Below, piece after piece: positions 23,801 to 35,800 of a DNA stretch of 64,000 bases (position 1 is the first letter of the stretch; each line of letters opens with the position of its first letter). The notes beneath the pieces were generated by a model. That model worked only from the letters and a program-made list of their open reading frames with translations. It searched no databases and was not told the origin of the DNA. This DNA is from Marisa cornuarietis (Eukaryota > Mollusca > Gastropoda > Architaenioglossa > Ampullariidae), in contig SMMW01000614.1 in the NCBI GenBank assembly GCA_004794655.1, positions 1,056,501 to 1,120,500 on the forward strand, in the 5' to 3' direction. A program made the translations under genes and the position numbers.

Positions 23801-26800
23801 TGCAAAGTGCTAAACGCCTCTCCCACCTAAGCGGAGTATACTCGGTATATGCATGACACAGCTACATGATTAGGGTCACATTCACCTGCACACACACGTG
23901 CATAAGCCACCCCCAGTGCAGATCCACAAGCGTGGAAGTAGCTTCCACGCTTCACAGCATTTCCTCACATGACAGAATACATTCTGTGAGCATATCTCCC
24001 TGTCCTGGGAAGAGAGGTCAATCTTCTGTCTGTCCCTGTCTTTCTTCACAAGCTTTACTGTTGTATTTTCTTGACCTGTTGCTCTGTCATCATGTTCCTT
24101 TGCCAACCATTCCTCTGTGCTCACAGTCTGTCCTCTATAAACACTGCAGTTTGATCAACTGTCAAAGATTCCTTGACATCACAGCTCTTTTTTTTAAAGA
24201 AATCTTTTATGTACAATCATCTTAATGCTCATTTCTTTTGTCTTGTTGTGACACATGTCTGCCCTCCTCTCTTCCTTCCCAGACCTGTCATTGAACAAGA
24301 ATCATGTCTTGTTTTTGTTTTCTTTTCATATACATGTACACATCTTTGACCTTATCTGTTGACATCTGTTTTATGTTTATCACTTTCATCAGGTTATCTA
24401 CAGTGTATTCTACTTACATGCACATTGGTTATAAGTATGCTGCATTTAAAAGCATGCTATATCTGGATGACACGTTAATTTTGATCTGATACATATATAT
24501 ATAGAAAACAAAGAATATATGCATATTTAATTTTGTTCAAAGGGTGTGCATATAAGTGGAGTGCTTTGTATTTCATTTTCACTTGCTTTTTCTACTCTCT
24601 ATCATGCACTTAATCTTATGCTTTGGAATCGGCCGTAATGTAGACTGTTTCCTGTTGTTTCATGCCACCTTGATCTTACGCTTTCTCTATTGCTGTCCGT
24701 CTGGTCCTTTTCTGTCTCACACTGTCACTTCCTGTCTTTCAGGTTTCCCTTCTGCTCACACTTTGTATTCAGGAACTTCAAACTCCACCAAGCTCTGCTG
24801 CAAAGACTCTCACATAAATACCTCCTTTAACATGCACTTCACATTTTGTTTCTAAACACCCAGAAGACTAGAGTGAGTGCATGAACCATGTTTTTATGGA
24901 GGCACTTTTATTTGTAACTCGCAAATGGCTTGCACATATTAACAGACTACGGTCTTCTGAAAAGCCTCCAACACCCAGAACAGTTTAAAGAAACATTAGT
25001 GCTCCCAGAGAGAAAGCACATTTTGTCCACACACATACACACATGTGCCATAACATGCATACATGAATGCACTGAAAATTCAAATCCCAGAGCACAGTGT
25101 CATCCTTGCATATGTTTACTATTCAAAGCAACTACCAACTAGCTGTACACTGCCTTCTGAGGTCTTTCATCTCAGAATTCAACACTGCTGCCATCCCAAG
25201 CTGCTGCTGCTCGCTGTCTGTCCCATAATACTCTGTTAACTCCACCCCTCACCCCCTGAGATTATCTTTGGGAAGAGCTGAAAGTACCCAGGTTTGTGTA
25301 CAGTGACTGTAGTGGTGTTTGTTTGCAGGGCTGCTGGGGCCGGCACCCTCCTTGCCCATGAGTCCCATGATGAACCCCCATCTGCAGCTAGGTTTGATAG
25401 TCATGATGGCGCTTCACATTCATTCTGAAAAGAAGAATCCAGTGAGTACTTTTTGAGGGGAAAGAGGCATAGATTGGCTATTTGAAGAAATAGCCAAGTG
25501 CAAACTAAAATTTAAAATACCGCCACAGAAAAAGTACCTTGCCTAAAGTCATGTATGCTTGCTTGCTTGTTTCTTTTTTTGCGACGGAAGGGCAGATTAC
25601 ATTTTCAATTTGTTACCTTTTGTAAATCGTTTTTTTAGGAGACTGGTTAGTTGATTTTTAAAAAAATTTATAAAAAAAACTTAAAAGCCTTTTTAAAATG
25701 GGTGGTAAGTTTCAAAGCTCTTTTTCTGGTTCTTTAGAGAGGAAGGCTACAGCTGATGTATTTTTTCTTACTGGAGTTTATTTCCATTATGTGTAGTTTA
25801 CTGGAGCTCTGGCCAAGCAGTTGAACACACTAAGTGACACTGGGTCTTCACAGGTTGGTTGTATTTGAATTTTTATAAGCATTATAACTAAATTTTTGAT
25901 TGTTCAGTAATCTGATTTAAGTATTTTGTTGCTTGACTGGTCTGAGTTCTGTTGTGAGAAAAGTTTCCAAAATTGTGATTATGTACATTTAAATACTAAT
26001 ATTCATGGGTCCTGGCTAATCAGCAGGCTGATAGCACCAAAAAGCCATCTATCCTGGGTGATCCTTTGACAGCACAGGCCAACATTTTGCTGACAAATCT
26101 GAAACAGCAGTTGAATCAGGTGCCTATTCCAGCTGCTGAGGTCAAAGAAGAAGAAGATGCTGAAAAGAGTGAATCAGAATCTGCCTCTAGTGACCCGTTG
26201 GTGCAAGGCATTATTAAAAAATTTATGCGCAATGCCCAGTACCTTAATCTGAGGTGAGAACTAGTGGGATTTTTAGTAACTTTATTTTACTTGTTTGCGT
26301 TTCTTCTCATGTTTGTTCCTCTTAATAGAAAAGTGTATGCTTGTGAAAGTGCAGCATGCAACACTTGTTTTAACAGACTAGAAAATGTCTAAAAACCACT
26401 GTTAGTACATAGAATTAAACATGGGAAAGGACATTGTATATAGTATGAAGATAAGTAATCATGGATTATGGTAATAATAATAATAGTACTTCTGTAGTAC
26501 TCTTCCCTGCTGGCAGAAAGCTCAATTCGCTTTGACATAAGTAACCGGTCAGCAGTATTCATGTAGATTAGCAGACTCCACAGTACAATCTCACCATAAG
26601 CAAACTCAGTATGTTGTGCAGAAATTAAACAAGTAAAACAACAGCTTTATGCAGAGCATCATTTCAGGTCCCCCACAGTCAAGGGGGGGGGAGATGAAAG
26701 ATTCATCTGAATACTTTATTTCAAATTTTGGGGCAACGCTGTTAAGTATCCATGCATTTGAAAAGTGAATGTGACAGCAGCGTTAAAACACACATGAAAC

Positions 26801-29800
26801 AGGACGACATAAAACCATGAATCCATGATAAACTCGTCATTAGCTAGATCATTGAGGCGTAGAGATCCAAGATCTATTCTGCCGAAATTGCAGTCATAAA
26901 GCACAGGCCGGCAGATTAGAAAATGGAAAACCGCAAGGTGAGGTGTGCCGAAAAAGTTTCAGTGAGTAGGCACAAGTAATCCGAATGATGCGCAGATCTA
27001 AAATATAAGGGCAGATATTACAGTTGAATAAAAATGCTCTAGAAAATTGAGACAAGTTGCGAAGACTCAGAAACCAATCCAGAAACATAGGTAATGATGT
27101 CACAGATCACTAGTACACAGATAAACGGGCAAAGATTAAATGTGACGAAGAGCCGTCAATTAGGCAAAAGGGACATCACTCTCTAGGTGGAATTGGGCAT
27201 TCCATTGAAATGTGTTTTTGATCTTGCAGCTTGCTGGTCAATATGGGCCAGGTGATGACAGGTATGCAGGCTACCAGTGGTGACGTCTCTCCTGTAGCAG
27301 CGGCGGCTGCTGCTGCAGCAGCTTCTGTGGCACGCCATGCTGCTCTTGTCAATCCTCCCGGTTCCGGGAAAGGACTTCTAGGTGATCCCCCTAGGCCACA
27401 GCCTAACCCTGCAGCAGTTCGCTTCCTGCAGACCATGGAGGCAGTGGCTTCGCAGAATTTTGGTGGGCAGAATCAGGGCTTTCTCTCAGCTCTCATGACC
27501 AACATCAACGCCAGTCACAGCACCATGGGCACCATCGAAAAGAAAACCTCCCTTCTTGGCGAACCCCCAGCACGCCAGCAGCAGTCCCATCAACAGCAAC
27601 AAAAGCAGCAGCAAGGTGGTGGTGGTGGCGGCTTTGGAATGGGCATGAGTCGAGGAGCAGGCATGGGAGGTAGCATGGGGCCCATGGGGGGAGCAGGAGT
27701 TAATGAGGGGAGCATGGGTAACAGCTTTGGGCAGCAGCAGGGGTTTGGTGGTAAGTCCTGGGGTTCAGGCAGCACGGGTAGTTCGGGAAACTTTGGTGGG
27801 ATGGGGAGGGGGCTGCTAGGTTCAGGAGCTAAGGCTGGGGGTATGGGGAGTTCTGGGGGGGGAACTGGAAGAGGTGGAAGCTTTGGGGGTTCCGGGGGAG
27901 GAAGTAGCATTGGGGGTGGATTTGGTGGCAGCACAGGTGGTGGCTTCGGTGGGAGTGGTGGAGATGGCTTTGGAATAAGCAGCAGTGACAGCTTCGGGAA
28001 CAATGCTGGGGGCTTTGGCAGCACTGCTGGTGGATTTGGCAACAATGCTGCAGGCTTCGGCAACACTGCTGGGGGGTTTGGCAACAAAGGAGCCAGTGAC
28101 TACTCCTTTGGTGGCTATGACAGTGGTTATGGGGTGAGTTTGTTTTTTTGGTCAGAAAATGTGTTTTAGTGCTTTGGTTATTTCTTTAAATAAAATGTGT
28201 TTCATGTGCACTCCCATCCCACCTTTATGTTAAGGTTTTGCTATTGAAATGCTTGAAAGAGGAAAAGGACCAGATATTTTCAGAAGACACTTTTGTCTTC
28301 TTTTTATATGCAATACTTTATTTGCATGTAGCGTGAAAAGATGACTGTTGTTTATGCGTGCCTTAATGAGTATCTACATCAGAGGGAACAGGCCAATTTT
28401 GGTTGGCGTGAGGAGGTATACTTGTGCTATTTTTATACAGAGCTGACTCTGTGAACTGTCCCTACACCTGATTGTGAGCTATCCCTACAAAGCTGTGAGC
28501 TATCCGCATAGAGCTGAATGTCAGAGGACACTCTTGTGGCAAGTGTTTGCCCCATGTGCAGTGGCTGTGATGGCAGCTTCTTTCTTTCTCAGTTGGTGTG
28601 CAGAGGAGACCAGCATGATTGTTGAAGTGGAAATAGGGCAGCGTTTTCCAACGTGTACTGTCATTCAGTGTTTGTGCTATATGTCAGTTCAGCTGATAGC
28701 AGTGATGTTGAGTAGGTACCATTTCATGTATTTGAGCATGATAGGGCTCAACAACATTTTTGTTTGAAGGGAGAACGTGTGAAAAGGGAAGCATTATTTT
28801 TATGCATGGCTTTAGTGTTGACATTTGAATTGCAGGACATGTCAAGCTATAACACATCAGGTTATGGTGCAGAAGAATACAGCCAGTATCAACAGGTCTG
28901 AAACACATAAATTTGATGTTTTCACACTTGTTCCATTTTCTGCTAGCTTGCGTTCATGTTGCGGGATTCCATGCTGAGGTTTATGCACGTGTTTTTTTTT
29001 TTTGTTTTTTTTTACACATATACGGAAAGACAGCACATTGCTTGTCTTTTCATCTTTTGAATCGTTCCGCCTTTTTTCCCCACTCTTCTGCTGACATTTC
29101 AAAACTTTGGAACTGAGGTGCTTTGCTTTTAAATTCACTAGTATTTTTTCCTCTTCCAATCACATTAAAGTTTCATCTTTAATGTTGCTATTTGCTTGCA
29201 TTCCCTTGTCTAAAATCTGTTTTCCTAACCACCTGGGATGAGAAATAGTATTTGATGATGGTTTGAAAGATTGAAAATTTGTGATATTTATCCTGAATGA
29301 ACAGGTTTTTTAAAAATAATATTAATGACAAATATGTGAAGATACATGCAAGATAGTTGTGTTTTATTTAAAACTTGATATGAGTAAGTTTGTCCTCAGG
29401 TGGACAGCTTTGCTGAATCTGATGAAATAGCTTGACATGATCAGCTAGATGTTGTAGCTTTGTGTCACTTGCATGCATCATCCTGTTTTCTGGACCACCC
29501 TTTTTCTGTTTTGTGCTTTTGTGTCCTATCTTGTAATCTTAATGTCACCTTGGTGGCTTGAGCATCTTCATAGATTCAAGTATTTAATCTCTTGCAGGGG
29601 AATTACAGTGGTGGCTATGGAGATGGTACTTATGGCGATCAGGTGTGTTCAGTTAGTTAAAATAGATGTGTGAACGAATAGAGCATACAATTAATCCGGT
29701 CATTCTGTCCTGTCAGTTGTTTGTGTGTCGTTATGCTTTTTAAAGTATTTTTTTTATTGACATAGCTGGGATTAAAATAACAGATTTAGAGAAGTGACTC

Positions 29801-31630
29801 TCTTTAACTGACAGAAGTTTAGTGTGGGGCCATCAAAATGTTACTGTTAAAATGTGAAACGTTTGTTACAGAAGCATTCAACTGTTTTTGTATTTGTAAT
29901 TAGAGTGGCTACCAGTATTCTGATTATGGAGGAGACTATAGTGGAACACAGGATTCCTACAACTACCAAGCCTCAAATAGCTATAGTGGGGTGAGAACAC
30001 TTTGTCTTTCTAACTTTAGATATCAAGAGTGCATATTTATTTTTGTCGTTTGCAACATTTCCCCTTGGCACAGCAAGCTTTGTGGCATTTCTATGTAACT
30101 TGCTGTAATCTGATAATAGCATTTTGCTTTTTATTCCTCAGAATTTTGGAGATTACACTGGTGGCTATAGTTCTGGAACTGCCAATAATGGCTTTGGCTT
30201 TAACCAGTCGCAGTCAGGAAACTTCCAGGTAGGTGCTTCAAGGACATCATGGGATCTAGGGAAAGCTGATAATAAAGTATGTGTGGTTAGTGAATAAAGA
30301 TAAGCGTCTAGTTATTGGGGATATACACCAAAGACAAATTAAGCTTTTCATTTATGTTTGCAGTTCTCTTGCTAATTAGCACTGACCTTTTGTCTTCCTG
30401 TCAACAGGAGAGCAGCGGGTATGGAAGGGGAAATTTTGGCACTCAAGGAGGAAACAATACCTACAGCTCACCCAGCATGGGCGGTGCTGCACGCAGCATG
30501 ACCATGTCAAAAAACTTCTCAGGTGGGGGGGTGGGAGCAGGGGGAGGTACAGGGGTGGGAGCCGGGGCGGCCTTTGGTAGCGGAGTCACGCAGCAGAGCA
30601 GCTTTGCCACTGGCATGGACAGCACCACCACCAGCAGCAGCAGCCTCCTGGACACCCCCCGAAATTTTCGGACTGCTGGGGCGCTTGCTGGCACAGTAAC
30701 TGCAGGGTCGGGGGCAGGGACCAGCACTGGCACTGGAACAGGTGTCGGGTTCGGGCAAGGGACAGGCAGCACGCAGATACGCAGTGGGATGTCAACTGCT
30801 GGGACGTACCAGGGATCAGGGGTGCAGGATTTTATGGGGAATGATGCTGGCTCCTACAGGACCATGGGCATGGGTTCTGGGGGCTATGCTGATGCAGGGG
30901 GCATGGATGGTTACACCAGCACCAACTATATGGGAGATTCTGCTGCGGTGGGAGGCAGCTATGGAGGTTATGGAGTCAGCAGCAGTGGTTTTGGCACCTA
31001 CGGCAGCACCACTGCCAGCTACACCACAGGCGCCACTGATTTCAGCAGCACTGTAGGCAGTGGCAATGGCACTGGAGGGCTCATGCCTACTCCTAGCAGC
31101 ACAGTGAGTGTTTGCTTTTTTTTGAAACCAAGCCTTTGTTCCAACATTCTATTTTATTTTGATATTTTTATAATTTCCAGTCCCACAAATTATTTTTTTG
31201 TCATAGGTTTCTTCTGTTTTTTTTAATAACCATCTCATTTTGGTTAGGATTTATTTGCTTTACATTTAGTTAAATGAAAAATAGTTAGAATGAAGACCTT
31301 AATGGAAGGGAATTAATGTAAAAATAGGCTTGTGCCTTAGTAAGAAATCTCAGTATAATGAAATGACCCACATTATTGGTAGGTCACCCGTGTATGAAAA
31401 AGAAAAAAAAGGCCTTTATCATACCACCACAAACATTTGTCCACAACTAGAAGAACCAATGATATAGATAATTAACTTGTTTGGATTTGCAGCCTTTGAT
31501 GACAGCCGGGAGCAAACGTGGCTACAGTCACCTACTGCCCAAACCTGAGCCCAGCCCTGAGGGAGACTACATTGGTCAGCACTCACAAGGTCTTGGTGGT
31601 CACTATGAGAAACGTCCACGTCTTTTCTAA
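14899..31630 (+). CDS. RAVER1: Raver1-like ribonucleoprotein PTB-binding protein, 1145 aa
   Basis: Seventeen coding exons join without a phase error: 14899-15006, 16171-16237, 16419-16640, 17392-17645, 18150-18332, 20148-20256, 21902-21982, 25329-25441, 25797-25853, 26027-26253, 27230-28133, 28836-28895, 29598-29642, 29904-29990, 30142-30228, 30408-31103 and 31493-31630. An in-frame TAG nine nt upstream supports the start. RRM1 is about residues 24-91 ([10 protein letters not shown]), RRM2 about 96-172 ([18 protein letters not shown]) and RRM3 about 186-265 ([16 protein letters not shown]). PTB-contact motifs of the [S/G][I/L]LGxxP type follow at residues 342-348, 406-411, 522-528 and 581-587. 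A long G/Y/S/Q-rich region then leads to the conserved C-terminus [11 protein letters not shown] / [12 protein letters not shown]. In vertebrates Raver1 is a nuclear co-repressor of PTB splicing. The tail is far more Gly/Tyr-rich than the vertebrate protein. The acceptor at 26027 could instead be 26024, adding one Gln. Confidence 0.93.
16728..16790 (-). mobile_element. LINE/SINE-type tail (TTTATTTATCCCCAAGGGCA)
   Basis: TACAATACAATACCACTTTATTTATCCCC-like sequence resembles the reverse complement of common invertebrate non-LTR/SINE 3' tails. It abuts the minisatellite at 16799-16950. Confidence 0.35.
16799..16950. repeat. AT-rich minisatellite
   Basis: About three imperfect copies of a unit containing CATGATATAAAGAGATAATA and ACAAAATACATATA lie in Raver1 intron 3. 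Confidence 0.7.
26466..26560 (-). mobile_element. LINE/SINE 3' tail fragment in Raver1 intron 10
   Basis: (AAT)n next to a stretch with AGCTCAATTCGCTTTGAC resembles the reverse complement of the CR1/L2-like tails elsewhere in the window. How far it extends to the right is unclear. Confidence 0.4.
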
Positions 31631-32825
31631 AGACACCTCTTTGCTGCTGCACGTGCATTATCTGTCTACTGCAGTCACCTTAATGATTCTCTTCACTGTT
31701 ATGTGTACATGGTCATGAGGAAAAACCGGACATCATTTACGACATTTAACCAGACGCTTAAAGTGTTTGTTTTCAGATACTTTTGTAATACTGTTTTAAT
31801 ACTGTTTGCTTCTTCCCCTTTTCTTTCCTGACGTGTACTAAAATGTTGCCAAGATTTGAAGCACTTTGAATCGTTCCTTTGACCTTTGAGGTCAAGCTAT
31901 TGCCTAGGTTTTTGTTTAGATGGGTGGTGTCAATCCTGTCAGTTGTAACTTATTTTTATGTATGTGTTGACCATGTTACAGTTGTTAAATAGGGATCACT
32001 CATGTACAGCTTATGCCCTTTGTATTGTACAGTGTTCAATTGTAAGAAAAGGGAGATAAAATGTTATTGACCTTATAACAGTAATACTTGCCTGGCATTA
32101 CTAACAGCTCACTTGGTTCATCTTCATGATGTACACAAAAAAGTCAGCTGGAAAGATGCCATGTTACGATATTGAGAAGCTGGACATCAGGGTTTCGTTT
32201 TGCCTCTGACAACAGTTTTATTGTTAAATATGCTTGAGATTGCTATTTTGTAATTACTTGGTATTCGGTGAAATTGTGCACACTTTTAAAATCGTTTGTA
32301 AGGGGTAGGTTTAATTTTAATAATAATTTCTTGTATTGTGGGGATGTGGATGTTGGATGTGATTTCTGTTTTGTTTGTGTAAACAGCAGTCCATTTCAGC
32401 AGGCTGAACTTATGTCCGTTTTAACATTGCCTGCTAAAGTCTGTACCCTTACACGTGATGTCTATCTCAGTACTGTAACATATAATATCACTGGGAAAAA
32501 TGAATACATGAAACGTGGGTTAACTTTAAAATAGTGTTGCATATGTTTTGTTGTTAAGCATGCGCACTTTATCATTTCAACATTCAGCTTTTGGTTAGTA
32601 TAGTTAAATTTGAACTATTCAGCTTGGAGTTTTCATTTGATTTGATGGTTGATTTGGAGTTTGGGGAGCTGGCCATGAAGAGCAAGCTGTCTTGTGTTGA
32701 ATGGGTCATCATGTTGTGAATGTTGTCATCTTTTGATATAAAAAGCAACATGCCAGGGAAGTGTGCGTGCTGATGACAGTCTGGTGTCGCCATGGGCGGC
32801 CACACCTGTTAGTGAGACAGTCGGC

Positions 32826-32831
32826 AATAAA
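32826..32831 (+). terminator. Poly(A) signal of the Raver1 gene
   Basis: AATAAA lies about 1.2 kb after the Raver1 stop codon and is the first canonical signal I find, implying a 3' UTR of roughly 31631-32850. Confidence 0.55.
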
Positions 32832-32850
32832 ACATTTTATACGGGATCTT

Positions 32851-35800
32851 TGTTGTCCGTTCAAAAGCGTGTATTGAGTACAGGAAGCCAAGATGTGTGT
32901 CAGCAAAGACGTTCTTAACACTAATACCAAGGATAAAATGGACAGCAGCCAGTCAAATTTTCCACTTCATCTTCTAGAATGAGGCTTTGGCAAACGAGCG
33001 TGTTTTATTGACACAAATAGGAAGAGCAGAAGATGTGAATTCTTGTGCTTATGGGACTTGGGAGTACAAAAGCTCGAGCTTTACGATCTATTGACATTAT
33101 TGACTTTAGCGAAGACAAGCTGACGAATTTTGTTAAAAAGAAAGATGGAAATAAGCAACTGTAACGGAAACACATCGTTTCCCTCCACACCTAGACCGCA
33201 CTCCTGCACCTTGGCCATCCAGGATGAGCGAGGCGAGTGACATCAGAGCGGGTGACATTGCACCCGAATTTTCCTATAAATGGCGGGCGGGCAGGGTGTG
33301 TGTGGTGGAAGTACCGTCTGCACCCTGTTAATCGTAACATGACGGATCATTCTTTCCTCACCCGCCGACCTGTTGGCCGCAAGGTGTCCGGTCCTGACCA
33401 TCTTCAAATGCGGAAAAGATGCCATTTGACATAAAGACGTTTTAGTTCCCTGGACAGTGGTTCATGTACCTCCAAATCTCCTCTCTTTCCCCTTCACTGC
33501 TTATATTTCAAGTGCTGGAGAAACGCCACATCACCGCAAAGTGTTAAGGTTCGCTGGATAGCGGCTCACTTGTCTTTAAATCCCGCTCTTTCCCCTTAGT
33601 TCGTATTTCGCGGGCAGACCTGCCTCTTCGTCGCAAGATGTTTTGGTCACGTTCCTCAAAACCCCTCCCATCCCTTTAAGACAGAAAAATGCATTAGTAA
33701 ATTATGTGTTGGCTATTAGCGGAGTAGGTGTTGGCCATTAGTAGGGTAGTATTGATACCTTGTGTAAACGAATCCACTTACAATTTATGTACCTAATTAG
33801 TGAGACAACACGAATGCTTCCGTACTGTACATTCGTCCTCGTTGAATGAATGAAATCGACATTATTTCTGGATGAATGAAGCCTGTGTCGTCTAGTGCAC
33901 GTTGAAATTCCCAACAAAAGTAGTTGCGAAACGCATGATGAGACTTCGAGTCGCCTGATGGGAGTTAAAACGACGCACCGACCACGTACTTGTATTACTG
34001 GACTGCTTGCAGACGATTGTTTTTTTTCAGTGAAGTCATAGAACGAGGCTGATGTGTATAAAGCTTCCGGTTTAGTCATGTTTCAGTTTAACTACTAGAA
34101 CGAGGCCTGGGACGACATAGCTTCCGGTTTATTCATCGTCATTGTTAAGGCTTGCCGAGACTAACAGCGGAGAACTTCGCAAGAGGCTCAGCGTTGGTCT
34201 CGGCAGACAGACAGCAATCCACCCTATACACGTCCGTGCACCGACGAAAACACTTTTTGAATAAATCAGATCTCTTGTCGACTCCAAGGTAGCCAAGGTG
34301 CAAGTGTACGTGTAGCAGACTGGAAAACGCAAGGAATACGTTAGTTGGCTCGGCGGACTCGCAAGAGCTAAGAATTTTAATTGAAAATTCTCTTTATGAA
34401 TTTCCGTCCACTTCCATGGAACAGCGAAGAGAAACGGACAGAACGGCTAGTGTTTTTTGTTTGTTTGTTTTTATTATTAAGGAATTGCGGCTATACAATG
34501 GTCCGACCACATCGTTAAGCGATGTAAAACGAATCAGTCCGGTTATGCAACAAACACGGTAAATATACTGTTAGCATTAAGAATGTCAGACTCGCGTTGG
34601 TGTTTTTTTTTTTTTTTTCTTTTTTGGCCATGGCCTGCGAAAAGCTAAGCACTGGTCTCGCCAGACCACTAGCAGTCCAGTTAACATACTAATAATCAGC
34701 ATCGTCTTTTTTTAACACAAGCCTGCTCCCCTCCTAAAGTAGTAGCATTAAAATTTGAATGGAGTAGTCATACAGTCATTAACAAGGTCAACAACACCGG
34801 GCTACCCTGAACAAGGCTGCGGTTTCTACGTATAGCCCCGAGTTGAAATCATGTTTCGCGCGCGTTCACATACTTGCAATATGAGGCCTGTAAGGTTGAC
34901 GTCATCACCTGCGAGTGACTTCCCTTAGTTGGGGTAAACAAAGCCGCCCATGAACCCGCCAGCTTCGTGAGATTCGAAAACTATAAGACCAAGACATTAT
35001 TGAGCTAGTGTTAAAAAATCTGAATGCGCCATATGCTAAATATGGAAATAAAGTAGTAAGTCATTCGCATTTTTTTCATTGTTAAAAGTCCATGTGTGCT
35101 AGTTCTGTTACTTATCCAAGTGCAAAACTATGTCAGTTATGTTTACAACAGGTGACGGATGAGTCGCCAATAACGAAATCACTGTATCAATTCTTTAACA
35201 ACGCCTTTGCACCATGGGTCCTCTTTAAGCTCATATTCATATTAGTCTAACTCTGTGGTATATAAAGGTGATAATATTTTATATTATGATATAAATATCT
35301 TACTTAAAAGATGTATATTTAATTATCCATCCTGTTTTGTGGAAAATAATGTGGTAAAAATCGGATGAGCTGAATTTTAGATGTAAGGTAAGGTCTATAA
35401 CTTTGTGTGTTCTTGTTTTGTATTTTTCACAAACATTGATAATCAATATAAATTTAATATAGCATTATTAATAGTTCATCACAGTTTAGGTTGCCATATA
35501 TAAGCATACAAATCAAGATATATATATATACAGGGAGACACTAAGATAGAACCCTGACTTTTAACCTACTGTAATTAAAACTGACCCATGGATTTCAGAA
35601 GTTTTTAAGTGGTGGATGAACATTCAATTAGAATATTCTAATATTAAAATTAATTGTAAAAAATGTTATGATATAAGACAGGAGTACAAATTTTCTCTAA
35701 AATAACTGATGATTTTAATAGTCCTCCTAAAGCTTAACTTTAAAGAAGAAAAATTCATAAGCCTTATCAAAACCAAAAACAAAATGGTTAGTTTATCCTA

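Noticed and set aside
27590..28087. 165-codon minus-strand ORF, extremely Pro/Leu rich
   Set aside because: It is the antisense shadow of the Gly-rich Raver1 exon 11 (GGN codons read as Pro).
30461..30795. Minus-strand ORFs of 69-103 codons, Pro/Ala/Cys rich
   Set aside because: Antisense shadows of the Gly/Ser-rich Raver1 exon 16.
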